A stretch of 64,000 bases of DNA, taken from NCBI RefSeq assembly GCF_002095395.1, contig NZ_MJEI01000098.1, positions 104,035 to 168,034 on the forward strand, given 5' to 3'. This stretch comes from Williamsia sp. 1135. GTDB taxonomy: Bacteria > Actinomycetota > Actinomycetes > Mycobacteriales > Mycobacteriaceae. The notes beneath the pieces were generated by a model. That model was not told the DNA's origin. It was given only the letters and a program-made list of their open reading frames with translations, and made no database searches. A program made the translations under genes and the position numbers. Within the stretch, counting starts at the first letter, position 1, and every line of letters begins with the position of its first letter. Shown piece after piece: positions 64,000 to 64,000 of the stretch.

Positions 64000-64000
64000 T

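Overview
This window looks like chromosome of a high-GC, mycolate-lineage actinobacterium (Mycobacteriales), most likely Gordonia or a close relative. The main reason is gene order: a run from a VWA-type membrane protein through glcB, two CNNM/CBS proteins, guaB1, gnd, an M56 peptidase, blaI, a hot-dog thioesterase, ureABCFGD and ndh (1-20002) matches Mycobacterium tuberculosis Rv1836c-Rv1854c nearly gene for gene. Many start codons lie 6-8 bases after a TANNNT -10 hexamer, as expected for the leaderless mRNAs common in this group. The genus is an inference; the order-level placement is firmer. I saw no rRNA, tRNA, CRISPR array or prophage. No stretch over 300 bases lacks a gene.

Region 1 (1-20002) is the conserved core block: glyoxylate shunt (glcB), purine salvage (guaB1), pentose phosphate pathway (gnd), a BlaI/M56 regulatory pair, a complete urease operon without ureE, and type II NADH dehydrogenase. 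Between blaI and the thioesterase gene is a short transcription unit with a TTGACA -35, an IdeR-like box in the promoter spacer and a 14-bp terminator hairpin. By position and design it is a homologue of the iron-sparing small RNA MrsI. Region 2 (20143-25600) holds a GNAT acetyltransferase, a four-gene modified-fatty-acid cluster (FAD oxidoreductase, DUF1365, cyclopropane-synthase-like methyltransferase, SDR) and a thioesterase. Region 3 (25670-34904) is recC-recB-recD, overlapped tail to tail by a PIG-L/MshB-like deacetylase gene.

Region 4 (35034-45595) mixes redox and accessory genes: a LapA-domain protein, a coupled sulfite-oxidase-like/flavin reductase/threonine aldolase unit, an epimerase, an AraC regulator, a KstD-like flavoprotein, a large membrane protein, a methyltransferase and a secreted cupin. 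Region 5 (45662-48771) is an SDR, an ACAD10/11-type acyl-CoA dehydrogenase and an APH-type kinase, together a plausible 4-hydroxyacyl-CoA degradation module. Region 6 (48778-57999) has an HxlR regulator divergent from a methyltransferase, two cell-envelope lipoprotein enzymes, a 33-bp tandem repeat, a HAD/rhomboid pair, and a TetR regulator divergent from a paired acyl-CoA dehydrogenase operon across a perfect 18-bp palindrome. Region 7 (58083-64000) has a drug exporter divergent from a lipase-like gene, an EthA-like Baeyer-Villiger monooxygenase, and an intact IS630-type element with 28-bp terminal repeats and a passenger gene, inserted at a TA that forms part of the monooxygenase -10 box.

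Two genes (3849-4759 and 37683-37981) each appear to lack one base in a short homopolymer. They are either real frameshifts or assembly errors.
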